Part shown: positions 26,644 to 34,996 of the stretch, one piece after another
How the letters are laid out: each line of letters starts with the position of its first letter
Position numbering within the stretch: the stretch's first letter is position 1
DNA from: an uncultured Poribacteria bacterium
GTDB taxonomy: Bacteria; Poribacteria; WGA-4E; WGA-3G
NCBI GenBank assembly: GCA_951813545.1
Contig: OX638352.1
Location: 1,426,001 to 1,490,000, forward strand
DNA: 64,000 nt
Direction: 5' to 3'
Position numbers and translations under genes: made by a program
The notes under the pieces: model-generated
Seen by the model: only the letters and a program-made list of their open reading frames with translations
Told to the model about the DNA's origin: nothing
The model's database searches: none

Positions 26644-27606
26644 ATGATAGATAATCATGAAAAAGCGAATATCAGTGAACGTATCTCACGAGCACAAGGG
26701 TGCTTCATCGGACAACTCACAGGAGATGCGCTTGGAAGCCTTGTTGAATTCGAGTCACCTGAAGAGATTCGGCAGAAATATCCGGACAGCATCTCGGATA
26801 TGGTTGACGGAGGAACTTGGGGTACAATCGCAGGGCAACCGACAGATGATTCCGAATTAGCACTCATGTTGGCACGGACACTGCTGGAAAGAGGGATATT
26901 TGACGCAGAAGCAATTCGGGAGGCTTACATTTTTTGGTATGAGTCGGACCCGTTTGATTGCGGGTATACGACTAGCAGTGGACTCGCAGGGCATCACAGA
27001 CCAGATAGCCAATCAAACGGTGCAATGATGCGAGTCAGTCCACTCGGAATCTTTGGTACAAATTACGACTTAGAACAGGTTGCAGACTGGGCACGTCAGG
27101 ATGCGGCAATTACACACATTCACCAAGTTTGTCAGGATACCAGCGCACTGTTCGCCATGACAATAGCACATACAATCCGCATAGGCTGTGATGCCCATAT
27201 CCTTTATGAACAAATTGTTTCTTGGGCAGAGCAGATAACGACTCAACAAAGCATTATTGAGGCTATCCGAGAGGCAAAGGATACACCACCTAAAGATTAC
27301 ATGTGGAATCAGGGTTGGGTGCTGATCGCACTTCAGAATTCTCTCTATCAACTGCTTCACGCGCCAAGTACTGAGGAAGGAATTGTCAACACAGTGATGC
27401 AAGGAGGCGATACAGACACAAATGCCGCAATTTGTGGTGCACGCCTCGGTGCCGTCAACGGGCTATCGGCAATACCGAAACGGTGGGTAGAAACCCTACG
27501 CAACTGCCGCCCAGAAAAAGATGCCCCGGGTGTTTATCAACCTCGTCCTGAGTGTTTCTGGACCGTAGATGCTTTAGAACTTGCTGCACAACTCGTAGAG
27601 GCTTAA
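26644..27606 (+). CDS. ADP-ribosylglycohydrolase family protein (DraG-like)
   Basis: 320 aa. The fold is alpha-helical with a dinuclear Mg site: GCFIGQLTGDALGSLVEF near the N-terminus, PTDDSELALMLA (ligands T67, D68, D69), MRVSPLGIF in the middle, and GGDTDTNAAICGARLGAVNG (ligands near residues 254-261). These are all the usual metal ligands, so the enzyme is probably active in removing ADP-ribose from proteins or small molecules in the cytosol. No ADP-ribosyltransferase gene is seen nearby. It follows the amidase by 49 bases and is probably co-transcribed with it. Confidence 0.9.
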   Translation: MIDNHEKANISERISRAQGCFIGQLTGDALGSLVEFESPEEIRQKYPDSISDMVDGGTWGTIAGQPTDDSELALMLARTLLERGIFDAEAIREAYIFWYESDPFDCGYTTSSGLAGHHRPDSQSNGAMMRVSPLGIFGTNYDLEQVADWARQDAAITHIHQVCQDTSALFAMTIAHTIRIGCDAHILYEQIVSWAEQITTQQSIIEAIREAKDTPPKDYMWNQGWVLIALQNSLYQLLHAPSTEEGIVNTVMQGGDTDTNAAICGARLGAVNGLSAIPKRWVETLRNCRPEKDAPGVYQPRPECFWTVDALELAAQLVEA

Positions 27607-27659
27607 AATAGCAGCAAACTGAGGTACAGAACCTCGGTATCAAAAATAGGAAGAAAAAG

Positions 27660-28256
27660 GTGAAACATAACAGCAGTGCCGGCTTCTCAAGACTTTTAGT
27701 GATATGGGGAATAACCTTGGTTCTTGTCGCAGTTTGTCTCGCCGCGACGCTATTTCTGATCAAGCGGTCAAAACAATCAGTGGTTCCGACCGCACCACCA
27801 CCGCTGCCTACTGCCGCTAACCCGTCAGATACGCCACCGCCACCACAGGAAGTCAACCTATTTCTTCTTGACCCTACTACGCTGACGCTTGTTCCTGTTA
27901 AAACTGAACGCCGACTTCATACGACAGAACCCACCAAACGCTTAAATCAGGTAGTCACCGCACTTATTCAGGAAACGCCGCCTAATTTTAGAAATACGAT
28001 TCCGCGTGGAACACTCCTAAACGAAACCTACATCGACACCCAACAGACTGCTTACTTGGACTTTTCAAGTCATCTCTCCGAAGGTCATATTGGCGGTACA
28101 ACAGCAGAACTTTTGACGATTACGGCAATTCTCAAAACCGTTTTCGACGCATTTCCGGATGACATTAAACAGGTTCAAATTTTAATTGATGGTGAGGAAG
28201 TGAAAACGCTCGCGGGGCATCTCAATCTTTCGCAGCCCCTACATTTGTTTCAATAA
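27660..28256 (+). CDS. Membrane-anchored GerMN-domain protein
   Basis: 198 aa with a GTG start after GGAAG. One N-terminal transmembrane segment (FSRLLVIWGITLVLVAVCLAATLFLI, about 9-34), then a Pro-rich linker (about 43-66) and a GerMN domain outside the membrane: VNLFLLDPTTLTLVPVKTERRL, LNQVVTALIQETP, IPRGTLLNETYIDTQQTAYLDFS and QVQILIDGEEVKTLAGHL. GerMN domains occur with cell-wall amidases in sporulation and division systems, which fits the amidase two genes upstream. A small hairpin (ACTGAGGT...ACCTCGGT) lies between it and the preceding gene. Confidence 0.83.
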   Translation: MKHNSSAGFSRLLVIWGITLVLVAVCLAATLFLIKRSKQSVVPTAPPPLPTAANPSDTPPPPQEVNLFLLDPTTLTLVPVKTERRLHTTEPTKRLNQVVTALIQETPPNFRNTIPRGTLLNETYIDTQQTAYLDFSSHLSEGHIGGTTAELLTITAILKTVFDAFPDDIKQVQILIDGEEVKTLAGHLNLSQPLHLFQ

Positions 28257-28319
28257 AATTTCTCGCTTTGCTGGTGAGATTCGAAATCACACCCTCATTT
28301 ACATAATACGACACAATGT

Positions 28320-28919
28320 ATGGACAAGAAAGTAAAACTCATCGTTGGACTCGGTAATCCCGGGATGCGCTACGAGCACACCAAACACAATATCGGCTTT
28401 CGGGTCATTGACGCACTCTACGAAGAATTCTGTAGGCATGCCTCCGCGCCCAAAAACCAAAAACGTCCGACGCACACATCAATTTGCAAATCGCTCGTTA
28501 TGCAAACGACACGGCACGAAATACCTATCATCCTCGCGAAGCCGATGACCTACATGAACAACAGCGGGACCGCCGTCGCCGCACTCGTCCAGCGGTTTGA
28601 GATCGCACTCCCGGAACTCTGTGTCGTCTATGACGATGTTCACTTAGACATCGGCGTGCTCCGGATGCGGCGGAAAGGTAGCGACGGGGGTCAGAAAGGC
28701 ATGAAGTCTATCATCCATCACTTAGGTACGACAGAATTTCCACGCTTACGCATCGGTATCGGTGAACCTGTCGGTAACTTGGTTGACTATGTCCTTACCG
28801 ATTTTTCGGAAGACGAAGAAATTGAGATTTCACACACTATCCATCGAGCTGTTGATGCCATTGAAACCTTTATCAAAGACGATATCCTTACGGCAATGAA
28901 CCAATTCAACAGACGCTGA
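28320..28919 (+). CDS. pth: Peptidyl-tRNA hydrolase
   Basis: 199 aa, normal length. It releases tRNA from prematurely ended peptidyl-tRNA. Family motifs: KLIVGLGNPGMRYEHTKHNIGF with N13 and catalytic H23, ILAKPMTYMNNSGTAVA, VVYDDVHLDIGVLRMRRKGSDGGQKGMKSI with the catalytic Asp, and RLRIGIGEP. Cytosolic and essential in most bacteria. It stands in a block with lolB-like, ispE and rplY genes. The gap before it (28257-28319) has a CTCGCTTTGCTGGTGAG-type repeat unit. Confidence 0.95.
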   Translation: MDKKVKLIVGLGNPGMRYEHTKHNIGFRVIDALYEEFCRHASAPKNQKRPTHTSICKSLVMQTTRHEIPIILAKPMTYMNNSGTAVAALVQRFEIALPELCVVYDDVHLDIGVLRMRRKGSDGGQKGMKSIIHHLGTTEFPRLRIGIGEPVGNLVDYVLTDFSEDEEIEISHTIHRAVDAIETFIKDDILTAMNQFNRR

Positions 28920-28921
28920 AT

Positions 28922-29050
28922 AGTTATCGGTTGTCAGTCGTCGGTTAAGATGTCTCTGTAACAATGGACGACTGCTTGGCGTACGCCAAGTTTGGGCGAT
29001 TGTTACAAAACCCCTCTTAACTGACAACCGGTAACTGATAACTGACAACT
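28922..29050. repeat. Long palindromic intergenic repeat, family A (most complete copy)
   Basis: Almost the whole 129-bp segment folds on itself. The arms are GTTATCGGTTGTCAGT and AACTGACAACCGGTAAC, followed inward by TTAAGA/TCTTAA, TGTAACAAT/ATTGTTACA and the centre CTTGGCGT-ACGCCAAG, a perfect 16-bp palindrome at 28975-28990. The right end reaches within 15 bases of the ATG at 29065. No gene. Confidence 0.7.
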
Positions 29051-29064
29051 ATTAAAAGGGAAAA

Positions 29065-30069
29065 ATGCTCTTAAACTTTTCTGTAGCAAGTTTTGGAAAC
29101 TTGAAAGTTTCGCCAGAACAAACCGCCATCAATGCTGTTATGAAAGCCATGCGACTCTGTGAGCACGTACAGACTGAGATGGTGCCAACAGATGCAATCC
29201 AAAAAACAGATCGAAGTCCTGTAACCGTCGCAGACTTCGGATCGCAAGCACTGATATGCAAGGCGATTGGTGATGCCTTCCCCGACGACACTATTGTCGC
29301 TGAGGAAAGTGCACAAGCACTTAAAGAGAACGCGTCGCTTTCGGAACGCGTTACAGACTATGTGAACCGATTTTGCGAAGATACAGTTTCAGATGAAACT
29401 GTCTGCGAATGGATCGATCGCGGAAGCGGTGAGGTTGGACCGAGTTTCTGGACACTCGACCCGATTGATGGCACAAAAGGCTTTCTCCGCCGTGATCAGT
29501 ACGCGGTCGCCTTGGCTTATATTGTCAATGGCACCGTTCAACTCGGCGTTTTAGGGTGTCCAAATTTACCACATCGATTGAACGATGGAGACGCAGAACA
29601 TGGGTGCCTTTTTGTAGCCGCCCGCGGTGAAGGTACGCGGCTCTACACAAAAACGGGAGATTTTATAGAGCAAGTGCACGTCTCAGAAGCGACACACCGC
29701 TTCGCAGAGAGTGTCGAGTCTACACACGGTGACAGCGATGCACACGGCAACATCGCAAATGCCCTCGGAATCACAGAATCACCTGTCCGCATGGACAGCC
29801 AAACGAAGTACGGCATCGTTTCCCGTGGCGAAGCGTCGCTCTACATCCGTCTTCCAAATCCAGCATCCCCAGATTACCGCGAATGCATTTGGGACCACGC
29901 TGCGGGGCTTATTGTAGTCGAAGAAGCAGGTGGCACAGTTACCGATGCGAACGGGGCACCTCTCAATTTCTTGACAGGAAAACGGATGCTTGAGAATCTC
30001 GGCATCGTCGCGACCAACGGAAAACTCCATCAACACGTCTTGAAAGCATTAGCGAATCGTAACAATTAG
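29065..30069 (+). CDS. Inositol-monophosphatase superfamily, 3'(2'),5'-bisphosphate nucleotidase-like
   Basis: 334 aa. The Mg-dependent phosphatase fold has the three usual metal motifs: VAEESAQAL, DPIDGTKGFLRRDQYAVALAYI and WDHAAGLIVVEEAGGTVTDANG. The long insertion between motifs 1 and 2, and FLRRDQYAVA after DGTKG, resemble the HAL2/CysQ group, which removes the 3' phosphate from PAP or PAPS formed in sulfate metabolism. Cytosolic. RBS AAAAGGGA precedes the ATG. The CysQ-type call is by motif pattern; an inositol phosphatase is the alternative. Confidence 0.85.
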   Translation: MLLNFSVASFGNLKVSPEQTAINAVMKAMRLCEHVQTEMVPTDAIQKTDRSPVTVADFGSQALICKAIGDAFPDDTIVAEESAQALKENASLSERVTDYVNRFCEDTVSDETVCEWIDRGSGEVGPSFWTLDPIDGTKGFLRRDQYAVALAYIVNGTVQLGVLGCPNLPHRLNDGDAEHGCLFVAARGEGTRLYTKTGDFIEQVHVSEATHRFAESVESTHGDSDAHGNIANALGITESPVRMDSQTKYGIVSRGEASLYIRLPNPASPDYRECIWDHAAGLIVVEEAGGTVTDANGAPLNFLTGKRMLENLGIVATNGKLHQHVLKALANRNN

Positions 30070-30169
30070 GACGGACGCAAACATACCGAGCAGTAGGTTC
30101 GGAAGTGGAAGTCAGGAAGCGTTACAAAAATTCAAGAATAATTAACCACTCTCATTTTAAGCAGAGTGT

Positions 30170-30235
30170 ACAGGATTAACCGAAAACCTGTCCGAAACTT
30201 AGTGGAGGACAGTCTGGGAGGCCATAACTAAAAAA
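30170..30235 (+). promoter_or_regulatory. Structured 5' leader (hairpin plus GGAGG), copy 2
   Basis: Stem CTGTCC (30188-30193) pairs with GGACAG (30207-30212) over a 13-nt loop; 3 bases later comes GGGAGG (30216-30221), then 14 bases before the ATG at 30236. Compared with copy 1 (21518-21583), stem pairs C-G and U-A have become U-A and C-G while the loop length and both spacings are unchanged. GGCCATA..TAAAAAAATGA is shared downstream of the stem. Confidence 0.6.
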
Positions 30236-31201
30236 ATGAAAGCTGGGCAAATTGTTGCACCACATCAGATTGAAATTGTTGACATAGAACAACCGAATCT
30301 CGCCGATTATCCGAATGGAACGGTGATGATAAAAACTGTCCACAGTGCCATCTGTGGAACTGATATGCCATCGTTCGTCCTTGAACATCCAGCGGAAAGT
30401 TATCCACTTGGACCGGGGCTTTCAATCCACGAGGCAATTGGCGTTGTTACAGAAAGCACATCGGACAAATTCAAGGCAGGGGACGAGGTACTTGCACTCC
30501 CACGCGCCGTCGGTGGACTTTCAGAATACTTCCTATCAGACGAAAGCGTCACGATGCCGTTGACGGATTTTCCAAGAAAAGACTGCATCCTGATGTCCCA
30601 ACCGCTTGGAACCGTCGTTTGGGCATGCCGGAAGCTGCCGAATCTGCTTAATCTTGATACCGTCGTTATTGGACAGGGACCGATGGGACTCCTCTTTACG
30701 CATATGCTGAGCAACCTCGGTGCACGGACGGTAATTACGACCGATCTGGTCGATTTCCGACTTTCAGTTTCCAAGAAGATGCATGCAACACATACAATTA
30801 ACGCCGCGAAGGAAGATCCAGTTGCTGCCGTTGAGGAGATTACGGAAGGTAGAATGGCAGATCTGGTTGTTGAGGTCGTCGGACACCAAACAGAGACTAT
30901 CAATCAGTGTCTCCAACTGCTAAAACGCGAAGGGACACTCCTTGCCTTTGGCGTACCGGACGACCAAGTTTATAATTTCCACTTCGCAGATTTCTTTCGG
31001 AAGAATCTCCGATTCATTGGATCCGTCGGACCGGATGCACAGAACGATTTCCCGCTGGCGATGGACATGATTGCCCAAGGTCGCCTCGATGTATCACCCA
31101 TTATTACTCACCATCTGCCCTTTACAGAGGCACAACTCGGGTTTGAGATGGCACTAAACAAGAAAGATGAGGCAATCAAAATAGTTTTTGACTACGAATA
31201 G
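30236..31201 (+). CDS. Zinc-type MDR alcohol dehydrogenase-like protein
   Basis: 321 aa. Medium-chain dehydrogenase fold with the catalytic zinc ligands in SAICGTD (Cys) and SIHEAIGVV (His-Glu) and an NAD(P)-binding core VVIGQGPMGLLFTHML followed by VITTDLVDFRL. The four-Cys structural zinc loop of classical alcohol dehydrogenases is absent, as in several sugar-alcohol members. Predicted to oxidise an alcohol or polyol in the cytosol. It has the second copy of the hairpin leader and converges with the oxidoreductase gene at 31226. Confidence 0.85.
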   Translation: MKAGQIVAPHQIEIVDIEQPNLADYPNGTVMIKTVHSAICGTDMPSFVLEHPAESYPLGPGLSIHEAIGVVTESTSDKFKAGDEVLALPRAVGGLSEYFLSDESVTMPLTDFPRKDCILMSQPLGTVVWACRKLPNLLNLDTVVIGQGPMGLLFTHMLSNLGARTVITTDLVDFRLSVSKKMHATHTINAAKEDPVAAVEEITEGRMADLVVEVVGHQTETINQCLQLLKREGTLLAFGVPDDQVYNFHFADFFRKNLRFIGSVGPDAQNDFPLAMDMIAQGRLDVSPIITHHLPFTEAQLGFEMALNKKDEAIKIVFDYE

Positions 31202-31225
31202 GAGTAAGCAGACTTCGTTCTACCG

Positions 31226-32275
31226 TTACAAGGGCAATTCAACCGGATGTCCCTCACGGCTGGATTGATAGATAGCGAGGATAATCTCAACCGCTTTGCG
31301 ACCTTCACGCCCATCAACAAGATGCGAGGCATCGCTTTCAAGTCCGTTAATGAGGTTTTCCATCTGCCGCCGGTGATTGGCATGGTTAATGGCTCTTGGG
31401 TCGGAGGCACCGCCACCGGTATCTGTCTTTTGGGCGAATTTCTCTCGGATCTCCGCATCTTCAGGAAGTTCTGGGTCGAATTCCCATGTCACGATGTCCT
31501 CTTCCGCCAAGACGACAGTCCCATGTGTACCGGAGATTTCGGTTTTCTTAAGCATGCCGGGGTAAGCAGCAGTTGTACCTTCGATGACACCAAGTGCCCC
31601 GTTTTCAAATCGGAGTGCGGCGACAGCGGCATCTTCAACTTCTATCCGCTCATGCGCTAAAGTATCGGTAAACGCTTGTACAGACCTAATCGGTCCCATA
31701 AAATACTGGAGCAGATCGATGGCATGGATAGATTGGTTCATGAGCGCGCCACCACCGTCAAGATCCCATGTGCCTCGCCAGCCGCCACTGTCGTAATACT
31801 CTTGAGATCGGTACCATTTGATGTAAGCATCGCCCAAGGTTAACTTGCCGAATCGTCCACTTTCAATCGTGGATTTAACGAGTTGTGTACTTTCGGTGAA
31901 TCGGGAATTGAAGATAGCACAGAGTCGAACATCGGCGGCATCGCACGCTTCGATAATCTGATCGCACCGTTGTAAGGTGATTTCCAAGGGCTTCTCAACA
32001 ATGACGTGTTTACCGGCTTGTGCTGCGGCGACAGCAGGTTCCAAATGTGCTCCGCTTGGTGTACAGATGCAAACAATATCAAGGTCATCCCGTTTGAGCA
32101 TCTCCGTATAATCGGCGTAACTGTCAACGTTGTATCGATCGGTGAGGCGTTTGGCGTTTTCAGCATCCCGTGAACTGACTGCGACTAATTGTCCGTGTTC
32201 TAATTCAGAAATTGCGGCGGAATGAAAATCGGAAATCATTCCGCACCCAATAATACCGAATCCGTAAGTTTTCAT
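31226..32275 (-). CDS. Gfo/Idh/MocA-family oxidoreductase
   Basis: 349 aa from the ATG at 32275 (RBS AAAGGAA on the minus strand). Rossmann motif YGFGIIGCGMISDFHSAAI, VAVSSRDAENAKRL, IVCICTPSGAHLEPAVAAAQAGKHVIVEKPLEITL with the Lys of EKP, and a substrate domain with GGALMNQSIHAIDLLQYFMGPI and VEDAAVAALRFENGALGVIEGTTAAYPG. Closest in pattern to the sugar dehydrogenases of the family. Divergently oriented from the TPR gene that starts 58 bases away, so the two probably share a control region. Confidence 0.9.
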   Translation of the reverse strand: MKTYGFGIIGCGMISDFHSAAISELEHGQLVAVSSRDAENAKRLTDRYNVDSYADYTEMLKRDDLDIVCICTPSGAHLEPAVAAAQAGKHVIVEKPLEITLQRCDQIIEACDAADVRLCAIFNSRFTESTQLVKSTIESGRFGKLTLGDAYIKWYRSQEYYDSGGWRGTWDLDGGGALMNQSIHAIDLLQYFMGPIRSVQAFTDTLAHERIEVEDAAVAALRFENGALGVIEGTTAAYPGMLKKTEISGTHGTVVLAEEDIVTWEFDPELPEDAEIREKFAQKTDTGGGASDPRAINHANHRRQMENLINGLESDASHLVDGREGRKAVEIILAIYQSSREGHPVELPL

Positions 32276-32332
32276 ATTTCGTGTATTCCTTTTGTGAAAG
32301 CGAAAATTTGTAGCTGTGAGTTTAAAAAAATT

Positions 32333-32971
32333 ATGACTTCTAACGAAAATCAAGTTCCAGAGCAGGAATCTACAGAAGAACAAGAAGCTGAGCAGGCACC
32401 TACCAATAAAGCCTTTAGAATCGTCTGCATGACGTTTTGCCTTGCAGTAACAGTGCTGTTTATCTGGATCTGGCACCACCAAACCCAATTCAACGACCAC
32501 TATCGAAAGGCAACTTTCCTGATCCGTAACGGCGACGCACAACAGGCAATCGAAGCGTATCAGAAGGCGATAAAAAATAAGAGACGCACACTTTTCTTCA
32601 CACAAGAACCGTCGGCTTACAACAACCTCGGACAAGCACATCTATATGCCGAGGAATACGCCGCTGCTATTGAGAACTTCAAAAAAGTGATTGAGATGGC
32701 ACCCGCTATCGCCGAAGGCTACGTCAATCTGACAACCGCCTATCTCCGACAGAACTTAGCAGCCGAAGCGCGCGAGGCGTGTCTACGCGCCCTCGAAACT
32801 TTTCCGCAGACTGCCCTACTCCACTACAACCTCGCGTGCGCTTACGCGTTAGAGGGTGAATCGCAAAAAGCGATAGACTCGCTCACTCAGGCGATAAGTC
32901 TCAATCCAGAACTCAAAACGCTTGCACAGGAAGAGGACGCTCTTAAAGGGATCGTGTCCGAACTTCCATAA
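32333..32971 (+). CDS. Membrane-anchored TPR protein
   Basis: 212 aa from the ATG at 32333, the first one after the shared control region; the frame is open further upstream but runs over the divergent gene. An acidic Glu/Gln-rich N-terminus is followed by one transmembrane helix (about 29-50, AFRIVCMTFCLAVTVLFIWIW) and about four TPR units (AIEAYQKAIKN, SAYNNLGQAHLYAEEYAAAIENFKKVIEMAP, AEGYVNLTTAYLRQNLAAEAREACLRALE, LLHYNLACAYALEGESQKAIDSLTQAISLNP). A protein-interaction scaffold on the outer face of the inner membrane is likely. Partners unknown. Confidence 0.82.
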   Translation: MTSNENQVPEQESTEEQEAEQAPTNKAFRIVCMTFCLAVTVLFIWIWHHQTQFNDHYRKATFLIRNGDAQQAIEAYQKAIKNKRRTLFFTQEPSAYNNLGQAHLYAEEYAAAIENFKKVIEMAPAIAEGYVNLTTAYLRQNLAAEAREACLRALETFPQTALLHYNLACAYALEGESQKAIDSLTQAISLNPELKTLAQEEDALKGIVSELP

Positions 32972-32992
32972 TAGAAACCTTGCCAGTCGTCC

Positions 32993-33487
32993 TCAGAGAT
33001 TATCAGATTGAGATAGTACACTCGCAAGATTCTTCGGCTCATCACACTTTTTTAGCCGAATAGGGAATTTTTGATTCCGAAAACGCACTGGATTCCTATT
33101 GAGATCTCTACGTTGCAGTTTGGAAATTCCCCTACCATAAAAAAGAACAGGAACATAGGTAACTTCGAGAACTTGCGGTATCAATCCAGCGAACAAATCA
33201 ACGCTCCCTTGTAGCTGCTCAGATACATCTGTTGCTTTGAAGGTTCCGCTCTTGAGTTCAATTAAAGCCACAACCAATTTGCGTTTGGCAGCGTCTCCGT
33301 AAACCAGAACTTGGTCGCACCGTTTACCTGTGATCCGTTCTCCTGAAAATGCCGTGTCTACATTTATCACAACCCGCTCGTGTGGAATATCAGTCATGTC
33401 CACACGACACCTACGGTCACCACACGAGTTAATAAGGTTTTCTTCGCCAACCCGTTCTCGGATCTCGCTGAGAACTTCACTCATCAT
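32993..33487 (-). CDS. Small PD-(D/E)XK nuclease-like protein, second gene of an ATPase module
   Basis: 164 aa. The start at 33487 (or 33484) lies in ATGATGAGTGA overlapping the ATPase stop, with GAGGAAG 9 bases upstream. The core reads RCDQVLVYGDAAKRKLVVALIELKSG: Asp58, then Glu77-Leu-Lys79, a spacing that fits the D...ExK of restriction-type nucleases, followed by EQLQGSVDLF, which resembles the Gln helix of RecB-like folds. The N-terminal third has two Cys (SCGDRRC). The fold call is inference from the motif; I do not recognise a named family. Translational coupling to the ATPase suggests the two proteins act together, perhaps in DNA defence or repair. Confidence 0.6.
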   Translation of the reverse strand: MMSEVLSEIRERVGEENLINSCGDRRCRVDMTDIPHERVVINVDTAFSGERITGKRCDQVLVYGDAAKRKLVVALIELKSGTFKATDVSEQLQGSVDLFAGLIPQVLEVTYVPVLFYGRGISKLQRRDLNRNPVRFRNQKFPIRLKKCDEPKNLASVLSQSDNL

Positions 33488-34886
33488 CACCGAATTCTTC
33501 CTCATTCAGCAGATGTTGTTGGAATTCAACAGCATTATTATGGAGTTCCTCAGCAACGTCATAGTAATCTTTCGGCTCTATGCCTTCAATGTTATCAAAC
33601 GGTATTTCCGCCACTGGCTTGTCTGTGCGGAACCACCACGCACCAACCTCTTCCTTCGTCAACCAAGTCGTCGGTTCTGTTTTGTTTTTCCCCAACTTCA
33701 TCACTTCACCTTCACGAACCAAGTTGCCAATTTGCTCAAGGAGCCACTCACTGTGCGTCGTGATAATCACGCGGACACCGACTCTGACTAAGCGAGCAAG
33801 AATTAAAGCAACCTTAGTTTGGGCAGCGGGATGCAAATGGGCTTCGGGTTCTTCAATGATGAGCGTATCACCCACTTGAACAATCCCACGCAGAAATAGG
33901 ACGAGCGGTGCAAGCTCCGAAACCATTGATGAAGATTGACTCATACGCAATGTCTGTTCCGATTTTCGTGGACGATAGCGAAATTCTGGATACCCAGCAG
34001 CGGGTCGCCTAACCTCTATCTCGCCACGTAGCACTTCATCTTCAAGAACTTTGGCAATTCCACTCATCTCATCTGAAGATAGGCGACGTTCATCATAATT
34101 TATGATTTGCTTTAGAAAGTCCGCTATCATCCCAGAAATCGTAGCATTTCCAGACGAACGCTCTAATCCGGAGCGGGTGGCACTCTCCACGAGAGAACTA
34201 AGAATTACACCATGAGTTTCCATGATACCGCCCCGAGGCGCAGGAAGGTAATAGAAATCCGGCACCCTATTCCTGTTAAAAAGTGTCGCAAGATCTTCAA
34301 GGTTAAGTTCTTTTTGTGATATCGCATCCTCAGCGCGAAGAATCGTATCCTCGTTGACCCTTCCAGCTACACTGATGTCCGCCCCGGAACCTTTCATTTC
34401 AAAGCTCCAAAGAGACTGATTTTCCTCACTAACTTTTAGCGAAATCTTTAGTTCATTATCCTTGCTATCAGTAAATCGAATTAACTCTAAAATGGAGTTG
34501 AAGTTGAAACATCTTTTGAGTTCGTCTCCGAATGGTTCAGGGTTTCTAAGACCGCGCAATATATCCGCATGTTGTCGTTGTGGTAAGTCGGAAAACCTGA
34601 ATGGCTGCCCATAGGTATTTAGTTTTGCCAGTGCTTCCAAAGTTTCAGTATCTATTTCCTTTAAAAGCAAAATAACATCATATAGCCAAGGAATTCGCGC
34701 AAACCCTTCAAAGGTACGTTGTAATGCATAGATGAGCGCAGCAAAATAGGTCTTGCCAGTGTTGCTTTCACCGACAAACACGGTTAGCGGACGCAAATCT
34801 ATTTCCGCCTTCTCTATAGGTCCGAAATTCTCCACTGCAATATGAATATTCGGTGATTGCTGTTCATCTTTGGTTTTCGGCATCAT
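33477..34886 (-). CDS. ABC-type AAA ATPase (AAA_15/AAA_21-like), first gene of a two-gene module
   Basis: 469 aa. N-terminal IHIAVENFGPIEKAEIDLRPLTVFVGESNTGKTYFA holds the RecF/SMC-type start and Walker A (39-46). A long middle region follows, then a signature-like SQSSSMVSELAPLVLFL (about 316-332), Walker B TLIIEEPEAHLHP (341-353) and the switch His in VIITTHSEW (374-381). There is no TOPRIM domain, so it is not a standard OLD nuclease. Such ATPases power DNA-sensing defence systems (Septu PtuA, PARIS AriA and others) and repair complexes. The gene overlaps the nuclease-like gene downstream and follows a terminator, so the pair is its own unit. Confidence 0.83.
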   Translation of the reverse strand: MMPKTKDEQQSPNIHIAVENFGPIEKAEIDLRPLTVFVGESNTGKTYFAALIYALQRTFEGFARIPWLYDVILLLKEIDTETLEALAKLNTYGQPFRFSDLPQRQHADILRGLRNPEPFGDELKRCFNFNSILELIRFTDSKDNELKISLKVSEENQSLWSFEMKGSGADISVAGRVNEDTILRAEDAISQKELNLEDLATLFNRNRVPDFYYLPAPRGGIMETHGVILSSLVESATRSGLERSSGNATISGMIADFLKQIINYDERRLSSDEMSGIAKVLEDEVLRGEIEVRRPAAGYPEFRYRPRKSEQTLRMSQSSSMVSELAPLVLFLRGIVQVGDTLIIEEPEAHLHPAAQTKVALILARLVRVGVRVIITTHSEWLLEQIGNLVREGEVMKLGKNKTEPTTWLTKEEVGAWWFRTDKPVAEIPFDNIEGIEPKDYYDVAEELHNNAVEFQQHLLNEEEFGDDE

Positions 34887-34946
34887 CTTTACTTCACCGG
34901 CACCGGCTTTAAACCAATTATACGCCTATTCCCGCCTATTTGCAAC

Positions 34947-34976
34947 GAAAAATGGGCGAGAATGAATCCCGCCCAT
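34947..34976 (-). terminator. Intrinsic terminator after the LamG gene at 34997
   Basis: On the minus strand, ATGGGCG and CGCCCAT (34970-34976 with 34952-34958) form a 7-bp stem followed by TTTTT. It stands 20 bases after the stop of the LamG gene and separates it from the ATPase module. Confidence 0.75.
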
Positions 34977-34996
34977 CTCCGTTAAAATAGACAGCA

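Noticed and set aside
33477..34886. OLD-family nuclease
   Set aside because: No TOPRIM domain follows the ATPase; the C-terminal 80 residues lack its acidic motifs.
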